64,000 bases of DNA from Gammaproteobacteria bacterium (GCA_024235035.1 JACKNE010000007.1:285539-349538); one strand, 5' to 3'. Positions 1-8,885 are shown, numbered from the stretch's first letter. Numbers and translations: made by a program. The notes: a model not told the origin generated them from the letters alone.

Positions 1-1
1 T

Positions 2-793
2 GAAGTGTTGGGTTCGTCCGCCAGTGATGAATGTCGGATCGACGCCTTGGCGCAAGCTTGGGCCGTGATGTCTCGGGCTGCGCCCTGGGCCCGGGCGGAG
101 GCGGCCATGGATGCTGTCGAGCGCCATCTGATTTCCAAGGAGGATGGCCTGATCCGGTTGCTGACGCCGCCGTTCGAGAATACGCTGCAGGATCCTGGCT
201 ATATCAAAGGCTATGTCGCCGGAGTGCGGGAGAATGGCGGCCAGTACACCCACGCAGCGTTATGGGTCGTGCGTGCGCTGGCGGAACTGGGCCGACGCGA
301 ACAGGCCGTGCGGTTGCTGGAAATGCTCAGTCCAGTGAGTCACACGCTCACTCCCGAAGCCGTCGCGATTTATCGGCTGGAACCTTTTTCGGTGGCCGCC
401 GATATTTACGGCGCTGAACCTCATATCGGACGCGGCGGTTGGAGCGGGTACACTGGCTCCGCAGGCTGGCTGCTGCGGGTGATGTTGGAGTCTATCCTTG
501 GTCTGGAGCTGGTCGAGGGTCACGCCCTGCGCCTGCGCCCCTGCATCCCCGACGATTGGCCTGGTTTCCAGCTGCGTTACAGTCTACCTAATGGCGAAGC
601 GACCTATGAAATTGCCGTGCGTAATCCCGAGGGTCGAGCAAAACGAGTGGTTGCCGTGGAAATCGACGAGCGTCCTGGTCGTATTGAGTACGGCGCCGCT
701 CACGTTCCTTTGTTCCGGGATGGCTATGTTCACCGAGTACTGGTCACTTTAGCGGAGGCGCTTCAAGATACAGCGCCTGATGTTTCCAGGTGA
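2..793 (+). CDS. GH94 / cyclic beta-glucan synthase-type protein, C-terminal part (left end missing)
   Basis: The reading frame is open to the left edge of the window, so only the last 264 or so residues are present. The stretch GRGGWSGYTGSAGWLLR followed by an LRPCIPDDWPGF segment is characteristic of the C-terminal end of GH94 (formerly GT36) enzymes. The downstream all-beta tail resembles the end of NdvB-like cyclic beta-1,2-glucan synthases and related phosphorylases. These enzymes build or phosphorolyse beta-linked glucans; NdvB is a large inner-membrane protein that makes periplasmic glucans for osmoadaptation. Which activity applies cannot be settled without the missing N-terminal domains. 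No terminator is obvious behind the stop codon. Confidence 0.8.
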   Translation, partial: EVLGSSASDECRIDALAQAWAVMSRAAPWARAEAAMDAVERHLISKEDGLIRLLTPPFENTLQDPGYIKGYVAGVRENGGQYTHAALWVVRALAELGRREQAVRLLEMLSPVSHTLTPEAVAIYRLEPFSVAADIYGAEPHIGRGGWSGYTGSAGWLLRVMLESILGLELVEGHALRLRPCIPDDWPGFQLRYSLPNGEATYEIAVRNPEGRAKRVVAVEIDERPGRIEYGAAHVPLFRDGYVHRVLVTLAEALQDTAPDVSR

Positions 794-936
794 ACCTTGG
801 TGTCATCACCTCGCATCCTTCACTACTCGATAACCTGTCAATTATTCAGCGCCGCAATATGGTCCGCATTGACTAAATTTGTACAGGCGACCGGGCGGTC
901 GCTTCTCATTAACATTGGCTACTGGATTGTTCCGTT

Positions 937-1803
937 ATGACTCCTGAATCCTTGGCGCAAGATACGCATACCCTGTTTTCTTTACCCGATGTCGCCTTTC
1001 GCATCAACGAGTTGATCGAGAAGCCGGACACTCGCTTATCTGAACTCGCCGAAGTGATTTTATGTGATCCAGGTTTGTCTGCACGATTGTTGCGGCTCGT
1101 CAACAGTGCATACTATGCACTAGCCAAACCAGTGGATACCGTATCGCAAGCCATTCATTTAATTGGTCAACGAGAAGTGCAGGACCTGGTGATGGCGACC
1201 TCCGCCGTCGATTTGTTCAAAGGGTTGCCGCCAGCGCAGGTCAACATGGAAATGTTCTGGTTCCACAGCATCGCCTGCGGGATCGCCGCCCGTGAACTGG
1301 CCCGGCGCTGTCATTTGCCTGAGGGTGAGCGATTGTTCCTAGCTGGTTTGTTGCATAGCGTGGGCAAGCTGATCTTCTACAGCCGATGCCCCGATCAATA
1401 TCGCGAGGTATTGCAGCAAGTCGAGCGGCAAGGGGTGGATGCGGTCGCTGCGGAACTGCAGGTTTTCGGCTTTACTTATGCGGATCTGAGCGCTGAGCTA
1501 CTCAAGAATTGGCGGTTTCCCGAGCGCCTTTGGGTTGCTGTCGCTCATCACCTGGAGCCAGCCCAGGCGCCCAATTACTGGTTGGAGGCGACGATTGTCC
1601 ATGCGGCCATTTACGTCGCCAACAGTTTGCAGCCCAGCACCCATCCAAGCCTGCCGACCGTGGCTTCACCCGATATCCTGGCCTCGTTGGCCGATATGCT
1701 CGCACTGCCACCAGAGTCGCTGACGGCGCTTCCTGCGGAAATTAATCTACAAGTTATTGAAATTTTTGAGATAATACAGCCAGGCGCTACGCTGATCTAC
1801 TGA
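937..1803 (+). CDS. HDOD domain protein
   Basis: This 288-residue protein is mostly one HDOD domain (about residues 10-210). Visible features are the helical N-terminal segment LSELAEVILCDPGLSARLLR, the typical LVNSAYYAL stretch, and a degenerate HD-like signature around FLAGLLHSVGKLIFY. HDOD proteins are catalytically inactive relatives of HD phosphohydrolases and act in signalling, often with c-di-GMP or two-component networks. There is no receiver, GGDEF or EAL domain attached, so the partner is unknown. The gene stands alone between the glucan synthase and a tRNA, and its stop lies about 70 bp before the tRNA promoter. The family call is secure; the role is not. Confidence 0.85.
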   Translation: MTPESLAQDTHTLFSLPDVAFRINELIEKPDTRLSELAEVILCDPGLSARLLRLVNSAYYALAKPVDTVSQAIHLIGQREVQDLVMATSAVDLFKGLPPAQVNMEMFWFHSIACGIAARELARRCHLPEGERLFLAGLLHSVGKLIFYSRCPDQYREVLQQVERQGVDAVAAELQVFGFTYADLSAELLKNWRFPERLWVAVAHHLEPAQAPNYWLEATIVHAAIYVANSLQPSTHPSLPTVASPDILASLADMLALPPESLTALPAEINLQVIEIFEIIQPGATLIY

Positions 1804-1871
1804 GGAATGGAGAAAATTTCTGTCTCTCGCCTGTGTATGGAGAAGGTATGCAGGTGTGCATATAACTTTTC

Positions 1872-1900
1872 TTGACATGAAATCATCAAACCTGAATAAT
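1872..1900 (+). promoter_or_regulatory. Sigma-70 promoter of tRNA-Met
   Basis: A perfect TTGACA -35 box is followed by 17 nt and AATAAT as -10 box, ending 43 nt upstream of the mature tRNA 5' end. The spacing and position fit a stable-RNA promoter. Confidence 0.6.
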
Positions 1901-1943
1901 CCACCGTTCTTAGCGTTCCTGCCATTGCTGCTTCTTTTCGATT

Positions 1944-2020
1944 GGCTACGTAGCTCAGGTGGTTAGAGCACGGCACTCATAATGCCGGTGTCGGTGGTTC
2001 GAGTCCACCCGTAGCCACCA
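1944..2020 (+). tRNA. tRNA-Met (CAT), elongator type
   Basis: A full cloverleaf can be drawn. The acceptor stem GGCTACG pairs with CGTAGCC, the anticodon stem CGGCA/TGCCG encloses loop CTCATAA with anticodon CAT, the T-loop is GGTTCGAGTCC, and CCA is genomically encoded. The 5' half matches the well-known elongator tRNA-Met start GGCTACGTAGCTCAG. A CAT anticodon could also belong to a lysidine-modified tRNA-Ile2, but the body fits elongator Met better. An integrase relic lies immediately downstream in antisense, so the tRNA may have served as an attachment site. Confidence 0.95.
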
Positions 2021-2359
2021 TTAAATCAAGCGCTTGCTTGCCATTACTTGTGTTCTGACAAGAATCAGATTGGGAGATTCTTGGAACATGGGTTCTGTGA
2101 TCTTCTCCGCGGCTGCGAGCAGATTTCCCAGTTCCGCTGCGCTGTAATGGGTAGTGATTCTCCTAGACTGGTGTCCGAGCAGGTCTTGTCGGTCTTCCAG
2201 CGATATGCCCGCCGCTCTGAGCCGCATTCCAAAGGTATACGGCAAGTCATGGACTTGCGCGGTATCCGATCCAACAGCGTGTCGGGCCTTGCGCCAAGCG
2301 GAATGGTTCATTCGGTTGATGGGATGACCCTCGAAGGTGAACACGGATTCCCAGTGCAC
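2021..2359 (-). pseudogene. Tyrosine recombinase (phage integrase) C-terminal remnant
   Basis: The 112 codons match only the C-terminal catalytic part of a phage-type tyrosine recombinase; full-length members have 300-400 residues. Recognisable pieces are VFTFEGHPINRMN, HDLPYTFGMRLRAAGI, LEDRQDLLGHQS and ITTHYSAAE. In active relatives the box II motif reads HDLRHT or HDLKHT. Here the key basic residue is proline and the following histidine is tyrosine, so the enzyme is very probably dead. LLGH and the presumptive nucleophile in THYS remain. The stop codon directly abuts the CCA end of tRNA-Met, the usual position of an integrase beside its tRNA attachment site. The 5' part of the gene has been lost towards the porin region. 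Confidence 0.8.
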
Positions 2360-2496
2360 ATCCTATGATTTTCCACCCTTTAATTAAGCGCAGCTATATC
2401 GACCTACCTCTTTAGCGAGTTTTTATGCCGTAAACAACAATTTGTTGTGTTATTGATCAAAAATATAAAAATTTGTGTTTTTTTTGAAAATATCAG

Positions 2497-2525
2497 TTGC
2501 ATTTTCGCTTCTGAATGCGTATAAA
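2497..2525 (+). promoter_or_regulatory. Promoter of first porin gene
   Basis: TTGCAT, 17 nt, TATAAA. The same arrangement with near-identical flanks (AGTTGC...CGC...AAT-CGTATA) lies before the second porin, which supports it as a duplicated promoter. The leader to the start codon is about 65 nt and contains an imperfect dyad centred on GTATATAC. An AGGAG ribosome-binding site sits 7 nt before the ATG. Confidence 0.55.
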
Positions 2526-2590
2526 TCTCCTCAATGAATTGTAAGCGCCCTTTTGTTGTGTATATACAACACAAACCTAGGAGTTTAACC

Positions 2591-3718
2591 ATGAAAAAGT
2601 CTACGCTTGTACTGGCGGTGGCCGCTGCACTGACCGGTTTTGGTTCCGTTGCCGTTGCGGATACCACGCTGTATGGTTCCGCCCGGGTGTCGATCGACTA
2701 TGTGGATATCGATAAGCCGGCGGGGTTCCTGAGCGACAGTATCGATTATTGGGATGTTTTCAATGACTCTTCTCGCCTGGGTGTTCGGGGTGAGGAAGAC
2801 TTGGGCGGTGGCTTGAGCGCCATCTATCAGTATGAATTTGGTGTCGACCTGACTGACGGTGGCAATTTTAACAGCAACCGCCCGAAATGGGTCGGGCTGA
2901 AAGGTGGCTTCGGCGCCGTCACCCTGGGCACCCAGTGGTCCGCTTATTACAATGTCACAGGCGTCGCGGATATCTTCAACAGCTCTCGTACTTTCGCCAC
3001 CGACACGGGTTATCTGGGTGGACAATACGGCCATCGTCTCGACAATACCGTCCTCTATACCTCGCCGAACATGAGCGGTTTCACCGCCCAAGCCATGTTG
3101 GTCATGAATGGCGTCCAAAACGATGGTCGTACTCCCGATGTCTCCGACGGTGTTGATCTGTGGCAGGTAGCCGGCGTTTATAGCAATGGTCCGTTCTATG
3201 CGGGCGCGGCTTTCATGCAGTTGCAGGATTTCGACAATAACGCCGTTTTCGACAGTGATAACCGGCAAGGATGGGCGGTGGTCGGCGCTTACAAGCCGGG
3301 GCCGTTCACCATTGGCCTGCTGTATGAAGGAGGCGATCTGAACAACATCAGCCTTTCGGGCGTCAACCCGCTTGATGGCCGCGACACATGGGCTCGTATC
3401 GGTGATGTTGAGGATACCAACAATTATTACCTGTTTGGTTCCTACAAATTCGGCAATAATGAAATCAAGGCGGCCTATGTCTATACGGATCCGGATGGCA
3501 AGTATGGGCTGGTCAGGGCCAATGGCACTGTGCGCCCTGGTACCGAGCAAAGTTTCGACACAATCCAGAATCTGCTGTTGGGCTATCAATATAACTTCAG
3601 CAAGCGGACTCGGGTGTGGATTGAATACCTGGGACGCCAGGATGACAATGACGGCGCTTTGAATACCATTAAGGGCGACCAGAACATCGTCTCCATCGGT
3701 ACCCGTCATGACTTCTGA
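2591..3718 (+). CDS. Gram-negative porin, copy 1
   Basis: This 375-residue outer-membrane protein starts with a classic signal peptide (MKKSTLVLAVAAALTGFGSVAVA, cleaved before DTTLYGSARV). The mature part begins with the strand pattern of porins of the OmpC/porin_4 superfamily. Conserved family segments include SRLGVRGEEDLGGGLSAIYQYEFG, about 75 residues into the protein. The C-terminal strand ends SIGTRHDF, with the terminal phenylalanine needed for Bam recognition. It would form a trimeric channel for small hydrophilic solutes; specificity cannot be read from sequence. A longer in-frame start exists upstream, but the AGGAG site and signal peptide fix the start used here. It is a paralogue of the next gene. 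Confidence 0.93.
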   Translation: MKKSTLVLAVAAALTGFGSVAVADTTLYGSARVSIDYVDIDKPAGFLSDSIDYWDVFNDSSRLGVRGEEDLGGGLSAIYQYEFGVDLTDGGNFNSNRPKWVGLKGGFGAVTLGTQWSAYYNVTGVADIFNSSRTFATDTGYLGGQYGHRLDNTVLYTSPNMSGFTAQAMLVMNGVQNDGRTPDVSDGVDLWQVAGVYSNGPFYAGAAFMQLQDFDNNAVFDSDNRQGWAVVGAYKPGPFTIGLLYEGGDLNNISLSGVNPLDGRDTWARIGDVEDTNNYYLFGSYKFGNNEIKAAYVYTDPDGKYGLVRANGTVRPGTEQSFDTIQNLLLGYQYNFSKRTRVWIEYLGRQDDNDGALNTIKGDQNIVSIGTRHDF

Positions 3719-3749
3719 TCATTGTTGCTGAGTTAGCTTCAGCGCAACG

Positions 3750-3780
3750 AACGGACGCTTTCGAGCGTCCGTTTGCATTT
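3750..3780 (+). terminator. Rho-independent terminator of porin copy 1
   Basis: A perfect 9-10 bp stem (ACGGACGCT/AGCGTCCGT) closed by a TTCG tetraloop is followed by a T-rich tail, 31 bp after the porin stop. Confidence 0.85.
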
Positions 3781-3858
3781 ATACGGCGATAAAGATGACA
3801 GGCATTTCGTGTTGTTTGTTGTCTTAATGATAAAAGTTGTATTTTCGCAGGATGATAG

Positions 3859-3887
3859 TTGCTTTTTTACCGCAATACGTATATAAA
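3859..3887 (+). promoter_or_regulatory. Promoter of second porin gene
   Basis: TTGCTT, 17 nt, TATAAA, with flanks resembling the promoter of copy 1. The leader is about 100 nt and AT-rich. The ribosome-binding site of the second porin (GGGA about 10 nt before the ATG) is weaker than that of copy 1, so the two copies may be expressed at different levels. Confidence 0.5.
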
Positions 3888-3990
3888 GTGATTTAAGGAT
3901 TTTTGAGTTTGTTTTCCTATCAAAGCGACCGATTGATGGGAAAACGAAATTTAAGACATTGATCGATTGATAATTACTTGGGATTACGCC

Positions 3991-5130
3991 ATGAAAAAAA
4001 CCGTTCTTGCTCTAGCTGTTGCTACCACTCTTGCTGCTCCGGTGGTTACCCAAGCTGATACGATTCTGTATGGTTCTGCGCGCGTGTCGATAGATTACAT
4101 CGATGAAGATCCCATCAATGGATATTGGGATGTTGTCGATAACGACTCGCGCCTCGGTGTCCTGGGTAGTGAAGAGCTGGGTGGTGGCTTAAGTGCTATT
4201 TACCAGTACGAGTTTGGCGTCGATGTGACTGACGGTGGCAATTTTAACGGCAACCGCCCGAAGTTCGTCGGTCTCAGGGGTGGTTTTGGCAGCCTGACCG
4301 TGGGTACTCAAGAAAGCCCTTATTACCATGTCACTGGCATCACCGACACCTTCAATAGTAGCAAATCCTTTGGTAGCACAGCTTGGTTGGGAGGATCGCT
4401 TGACGGTTTTACCGTCAACATCAGCTCTGATCGGGCTTCTGGCGGAGGCGCCCTGACTCGTCTTTCAAACAGTATTTATTATGCAACGCCAGATTTTAAT
4501 GGCTTCACGGGTGAAGCCATGCTGGTTTTGAATGGCGCTAATAACGAGCCTGGTTATTCGGATGGTATCGATATGTGGAACATTGCGGCCAAGTATAGCA
4601 ATGGTCCATTTTTCGCGGGGGTTAGCTATATCAGTCTCGATGGCGAGAAAGTCTCTGCCGATATTGCTAACAACGCGGTTGCTAGCATTGATTTGGACAT
4701 GGATCAATGGACGGTGGGATTAGGTTATACAGCGGGACCTTTCAGTGTGGGTCTCATCTACGAGCAAGGCACCCTGAACGAATGGGGCCTCCTGCGTGAT
4801 TATACGATCGACGGCAGGATTAATGGCGTAAGATTCAATGATGTGAAATTCTTCCCTGGCGCCGATGATGCCCAAAATTGGTACCTGACGGCATCCTACG
4901 CTTTTGGTAACAACACCATCCGAGCCGCTTACGGCCAGTTGGATACCGGTATTAGCCGTGACTTCGTAGGTAATACCTACGACGATAAGATGGATAATTA
5001 TTTGGTCGGCTATCAGTACAACTTCAGCAAGCGGACTTCAGTTTGGGCTGAATACATTGGCCGCCGAGCCGACAACATTCTTTATGGTGATCAAGACGCC
5101 GTTTCCATCGGCACCCGTGTGGATTTCTGA
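3991..5130 (+). CDS. Gram-negative porin, copy 2
   Basis: This 379-residue porin is paralogous to the gene before it, with the same N-terminal strand (ILYGSARVSIDYID) and the same LGGGLSAIYQYEFGVDVTDGG block. It ends in VSIGTRVDF with a terminal phenylalanine. The signal peptide MKKTVLALAVATTLAAPVVTQA is cleaved before DTILYG. Compared with copy 1, a segment around residues 130-160 is replaced (GSTAWLGGSLDGFTVNISS), as expected for a surface loop. The start codon is chosen for the signal peptide; the frame runs a few codons further upstream. The pair looks like a tandem duplication with loop divergence. Confidence 0.92.
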   Translation: MKKTVLALAVATTLAAPVVTQADTILYGSARVSIDYIDEDPINGYWDVVDNDSRLGVLGSEELGGGLSAIYQYEFGVDVTDGGNFNGNRPKFVGLRGGFGSLTVGTQESPYYHVTGITDTFNSSKSFGSTAWLGGSLDGFTVNISSDRASGGGALTRLSNSIYYATPDFNGFTGEAMLVLNGANNEPGYSDGIDMWNIAAKYSNGPFFAGVSYISLDGEKVSADIANNAVASIDLDMDQWTVGLGYTAGPFSVGLIYEQGTLNEWGLLRDYTIDGRINGVRFNDVKFFPGADDAQNWYLTASYAFGNNTIRAAYGQLDTGISRDFVGNTYDDKMDNYLVGYQYNFSKRTSVWAEYIGRRADNILYGDQDAVSIGTRVDF

Positions 5131-5166
5131 TTTTTCAGGCCTGGGCAAACAACAGGCGTAAGGGCG

Positions 5167-5199
5167 ACGGGCGCTGCCGCAAGGTGGCGCCCGTTTTTC
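5167..5199 (+). terminator. Rho-independent terminator of porin copy 2
   Basis: ACGGGCGC pairs with GCGCCCGT, extended inward by TGCC/GGTG to a GCAA tetraloop and followed by TTTTT. It separates the porin from the convergent rpiA gene and could also serve rpiA. Confidence 0.85.
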
Positions 5200-5223
5200 A
5201 TTGCCTATCACAAAATTCACAGA

Positions 5224-5880
5224 TCATTTCAACACCCGCACCTCATCCGCCGTGCCCAGCAATAGCACATCCGCTGGGCGCAGCGCAAACAACCCGACGG
5301 TTACTACACCCGCGATATTGTTCAATTCGGTTTCCAATTTAGGCGGATCTACAATTGCCAGGTTATAGACATCCAGAATCAGATGGCCGTTATCCGTGCT
5401 AAAATTCTCCCGCAGCACGGGTTGCCCGCCGCGTTTGAGCAACTCGCGCCCGACATAACTGCGCGCCATCGGGATGACCTCGACGGGCAGAGGAAATGTC
5501 CCCAAGACATCCACCTGTTTGGAGCAATCGGCAATACATACAAACAAGTCACTGGCGGCGGCCACGATCTTTTCCCGAGTCAATGCCCCGCCACCGCCCT
5601 TGATCATGTGCAAATGACAATTGACTTCATCGGCGCCATCTACGTATAACGGCAAAGGTCCCGCTGCATTCAAATCCAGCACTGGAATCTTGCACGCTTT
5701 CAGGCGTTGCGTGGTTGCCTCGGAACTCGACACCGCTCCCTCGATCCGGTGCTTGATACGCGCCAAGGCGTCAATAAAATAGTTGACCGTCGATCCGGTG
5801 CCAATGCCGATGATCGTATCGTCTTCGACATAGTCTAAAGCCGCGGCGGCGGCGCGTTTTTTCATTTCATCGTTGGACAT
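5224..5880 (-). CDS. rpiA: Ribose-5-phosphate isomerase A
   Basis: RpiA interconverts ribose 5-phosphate and ribulose 5-phosphate in the pentose phosphate pathway. The 218 residues match the usual length (E. coli 219). Family motifs are visible in order: IGIGTGSTVNYFIDAL (phosphate loop), SSSEATTQRL, YVDGADEVN with the catalytic acidic residues, and IKGGGGALTREKIVA with the catalytic lysine/glutamate region. The start at MSNDEMKKR is preceded by an AGGGGGG ribosome-binding site; a longer frame upstream would run into the divergent ilvA start. Only 34 bp separate the two start codons, so their promoters must overlap. Divergent rpiA/ilvA is common in gammaproteobacteria. Confidence 0.96.
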   Translation of the reverse strand: MSNDEMKKRAAAAALDYVEDDTIIGIGTGSTVNYFIDALARIKHRIEGAVSSSEATTQRLKACKIPVLDLNAAGPLPLYVDGADEVNCHLHMIKGGGGALTREKIVAAASDLFVCIADCSKQVDVLGTFPLPVEVIPMARSYVGRELLKRGGQPVLRENFSTDNGHLILDVYNLAIVDPPKLETELNNIAGVVTVGLFALRPADVLLLGTADEVRVLK

Positions 5881-5914
5881 GGCAGTGTTCCCCCCTGAGT
5901 CTTCCAAAATTATC

Positions 5915-7435
5915 ATGCACGACTACATCAAGAAAATTCTCACCGCCCGCGTCTACGATGTCGCCATCGAATCGCCGCTTGAGGTGATGAGCCGTCTCTC
6001 CCGGCGTTTGAACAACCGAGTGCTGCTCAAACGCGAAGACCTGCAACCGGTGTTTTCCTTCAAATTGCGCGGCGCCTATAACAAGATCAGTCAGCTGGCG
6101 CGTGAAGCACTGGACAGAGGCGTCATCTGCGCTTCCGCCGGTAATCACGCCCAGGGCGTTGCCTTGGCCGCACAACGATTGGGGATCAAAGCCACCATCG
6201 TCATGCCACGCACCACTCCAGCCATCAAGGTCCAAGCCGTGCGCGACCGGGGCGGCAAGACTGTGTTGCATGGCGATACCTATGACGAAGCCTATCAGCA
6301 TGCTCGGCAACTGGAAACCGATAAGGGCCTGACGTTCATCCATCCCTATGATGATCCGGAGGTCATTGCCGGCAACGGCACCATTGGCATGGAAATCCTG
6401 CGCCAGCATCCCGATCCTATCGAAGCGGTGTTCATTGCGGTCGGCGGTGGCGGCCTGATCGCTGGTGTGGCCACATATATCAAGTTCCTACGGCCCGAGA
6501 TCAAGATTATCGGGGTAGAACCGGATGATGCGGCTTCCATGTATGAAGCGCTCAAAAACGATCAACGAATCATGCTCGATCAAGTGGGTATTTTTGCCGA
6601 CGGAGTAGCAGTTCGGCAGGTCGGCGAAGAAACGTTCCGCCTGGCTCGGGAACTGGTGGACGAGGTCATCGTCGTGTCCACCGATGAAATCTGCGCTGCA
6701 ATCAAGGATATTTTCGACGACACGCGCTCGATTGCCGAGCCTGCCGGGGCGCTGGGTGCTGCTGGACTGAAGAAATACGTGGAGCGTACGGGTGTCAGCG
6801 GCGCTACTCTGATCGCCATCAACTGTGGCGCCAACATCAATTTCGATCGGTTGCGTCATGTCGCTGAACGAGCCGAACTGGGCGAACGGCGTGAGGCTTT
6901 GTTGGCCGTGACCATCCCGGAGCAGCCCGGCAGCTTCCGTAAATTCTGCCAAACCATCGGTAAGCGTGCGATCACCGAATTCAACTATCGTTACGCCGAT
7001 CAGCAGCAGGCACAAGTGTTCGCTGGTATTCAACTCAGCGAAGGAGAAGAGGAAAAGAGCCGGATTATCAGCGCTTTGCGTGAGCAGAGTTATCCGGTAG
7101 TCGATATGAGCGACAATGAAATGGCCAAGCTGCATGTGCGCTATATGGTGGGCGGCCATGCGCCGGGTATTCGCGACGAAATTCTCTATCGATTTCAGTT
7201 TCCGGAACGACCCGGTGCGCTGCTGAAATTTCTGACCGGCATGGCTCACGGTTGGAATATCAGCTTGTTTCACTATCGCAATCATGGCTCCGATCATGGC
7301 CGGGTGCTGGTTGGCGTCCAGGTGCCAGAAGCGGAACGATCGCGGTTCCATGATTACATCCATACCTTAGGCTATCCCTTCTTCGAAGAAACTGATAATC
7401 CCGCTTACCGACTGTTTCTGGATGGGCGCACCTAA
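5915..7435 (+). CDS. ilvA: Threonine ammonia-lyase, biosynthetic
   Basis: IlvA converts threonine to 2-oxobutanoate, the first step of isoleucine synthesis, using pyridoxal phosphate. The 506 residues contain the PLP-lysine segment FSFKLRGAYNK, the ASAGNHAQGVA loop, and the phosphate-binding glycine loop VGGGGLIAGVA. Two C-terminal ACT-like regulatory domains (about residues 325-500, each starting EQPGSFRKF or ERPGALLKF) mark the isoleucine-inhibited biosynthetic form rather than the catabolic TdcB. The start MHDYIKKIL was chosen for family alignment. No strong Shine-Dalgarno is visible, and an earlier ATG 14 codons upstream would overlap rpiA. Confidence 0.95.
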   Translation: MHDYIKKILTARVYDVAIESPLEVMSRLSRRLNNRVLLKREDLQPVFSFKLRGAYNKISQLAREALDRGVICASAGNHAQGVALAAQRLGIKATIVMPRTTPAIKVQAVRDRGGKTVLHGDTYDEAYQHARQLETDKGLTFIHPYDDPEVIAGNGTIGMEILRQHPDPIEAVFIAVGGGGLIAGVATYIKFLRPEIKIIGVEPDDAASMYEALKNDQRIMLDQVGIFADGVAVRQVGEETFRLARELVDEVIVVSTDEICAAIKDIFDDTRSIAEPAGALGAAGLKKYVERTGVSGATLIAINCGANINFDRLRHVAERAELGERREALLAVTIPEQPGSFRKFCQTIGKRAITEFNYRYADQQQAQVFAGIQLSEGEEEKSRIISALREQSYPVVDMSDNEMAKLHVRYMVGGHAPGIRDEILYRFQFPERPGALLKFLTGMAHGWNISLFHYRNHGSDHGRVLVGVQVPEAERSRFHDYIHTLGYPFFEETDNPAYRLFLDGRT

Positions 7436-7454
7436 GAGACCGTACGGCAATCCC

Positions 7455-8885
7455 TCACCACTGACCTACATCGCCCTCCCAACCACCGCCTAGCGCCTTG
7501 AACAAATCTACGGTCGCTATCAGCCGGGACTGGCGGGTGGCGATGTGGCTCAATAAAGCATCGTTGACGGTGCGTTCAGCATCTAGCACTTCCAGATATC
7601 CCGAGTAGCCAGCTTCGTAGCGCACGCGGGCTAAGCGCAAGGTTTTCTTCGCCGCCTCTACCTGAGCCGCTTGTGCTTGTTCGCCATTGGCGTTTTCACG
7701 CAGACTTGCCAGGGCATCATTCACCTCCTTGAAGGCGGTTTGCACCGTTTTCCGGTAGTGAGCCACGGCTTGCTCGCGTCGCGCCGTGGCTTGATCGACC
7801 TGCGCCACGATACGGCCAGCGTCAAAAAGCGGTGTGACCAACTCCCAACCCATGGACCAGGTGTTGGCAGGACGAGACAAGAGATCGTTCAGCTCGGGGC
7901 TTTGCGCACCCAAGCTGCCGGTCAGGGAGATCGTAGGAAAAAACGCCGCCTTGGCGACGCCGATTTCCGCATTGGCTGCTACCAGTTCCTGCTCGGTTTG
8001 GCGCACGTCGGGCCGCGCTTCCAACAACTTGGACGGCAACCCCGACGGTGGCGGCGGCGGTAGCGGCAGTTGGCTCAAGTCGCCTGGCGAGATGGTCAGC
8101 CCTGGCTCGCCGACTAACAAGGCCAATTGGTGCTCCACCAGCGCGCGCTGCTGGCGCAGGCTGGCCAATTGTGCTTTGGCGGCGGCTAGCGAACCCTCTG
8201 ACTGATGCAAGTCCAGCGGCGAGACCAGCCCGGCCTCCACGCGATTGCGGACGATGTGCAACGAACCCTCCCGGCTTTTGATGGTGTCTTGGGTCACCGC
8301 CAATTGCGCGTCATAGGCACGCAAGGTCAGATACTGGTTGGCTGTCAGTCCGGCAATGGACAGTCGCACCGTGTCGCGGGCGTAACGGCTGGCTAGCGCC
8401 TGGGCCAGCGCCGACTCATTAGCTCGCCGCAATCGGCCCCAGACATCGAGTTCAAAAGCGGTACTCAACGTTAGTGTGTGCCTATTTTGCACGATTGGCC
8501 CGCTGGTCGCCGTCTTGGCGCTGCGAGAGCGGTTATCGCCCGCGGCTAAATCGATGGCTGGATAAAAAGCTGCGCGGGCTTCGCGCACGACGGCTTCCGC
8601 CTCCGCGACCCGGCTCACGGCGAGCTGCAAATCCTGGTTGTCGATCAGGGCCTGCTCTATCAAGCGGTCCAGAGCGGGATCGTGAAATAAAGTCCACCAA
8701 CGCTGTTCCATCGGCGCGGCGGGTGCGGCGGGCCCGGCAGTGCCGGCGGCTTCCGGATAATCCGTGGGCAACGGCGCGTCCGGGCGTTGATAATCTGGCC
8801 CTACAGCAGCGCAACCGCTCAGCAACAGCAAGCCTAGGATTGTTGCGCGGTGGCTTACAGTCAGAAATTGCTGGCAACATTTCAT
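7455..8885 (-). CDS. RND efflux outer-membrane lipoprotein (OprM/NodT family)
   Basis: This is the trimeric TolC-like duct of the tripartite pump encoded by the two genes before it in the operon. The N-terminus has a lipoprotein signal with lipobox LLSGC, followed by AAVGPDYQRPDAPLP, the hallmark start of NodT-type outer-membrane factors. The protein is 476 residues with two repeated OEP halves. Coiled-coil helices include EAEAVVREARAAFYPAIDLAAG and AKAAFFPTISLTGS, and the typical RYEAGYSGYLEVLDAERT segment lies near the C-terminus. Its start overlaps the stop of the transporter gene by 4 nt, so translation is coupled. The call is firm; substrates are unknown. Confidence 0.94.
   Translation of the reverse strand: MKCCQQFLTVSHRATILGLLLLSGCAAVGPDYQRPDAPLPTDYPEAAGTAGPAAPAAPMEQRWWTLFHDPALDRLIEQALIDNQDLQLAVSRVAEAEAVVREARAAFYPAIDLAAGDNRSRSAKTATSGPIVQNRHTLTLSTAFELDVWGRLRRANESALAQALASRYARDTVRLSIAGLTANQYLTLRAYDAQLAVTQDTIKSREGSLHIVRNRVEAGLVSPLDLHQSEGSLAAAKAQLASLRQQRALVEHQLALLVGEPGLTISPGDLSQLPLPPPPPSGLPSKLLEARPDVRQTEQELVAANAEIGVAKAAFFPTISLTGSLGAQSPELNDLLSRPANTWSMGWELVTPLFDAGRIVAQVDQATARREQAVAHYRKTVQTAFKEVNDALASLRENANGEQAQAAQVEAAKKTLRLARVRYEAGYSGYLEVLDAERTVNDALLSHIATRQSRLIATVDLFKALGGGWEGDVGQW

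Noticed and set aside
2555..2579. Operator-like palindrome in the porin leader
   Set aside because: Only the inner TGTATATACA is symmetric. The outer arms (TTTGTTG and AACACAAA) do not pair in register, so regulation is not supported.
2585..3709. A 374-codon open frame antisense to the first porin
   Set aside because: It mirrors the porin frame exactly, has no ribosome-binding site and no protein-like motif. Third-position bias of the porin explains the lack of stops.
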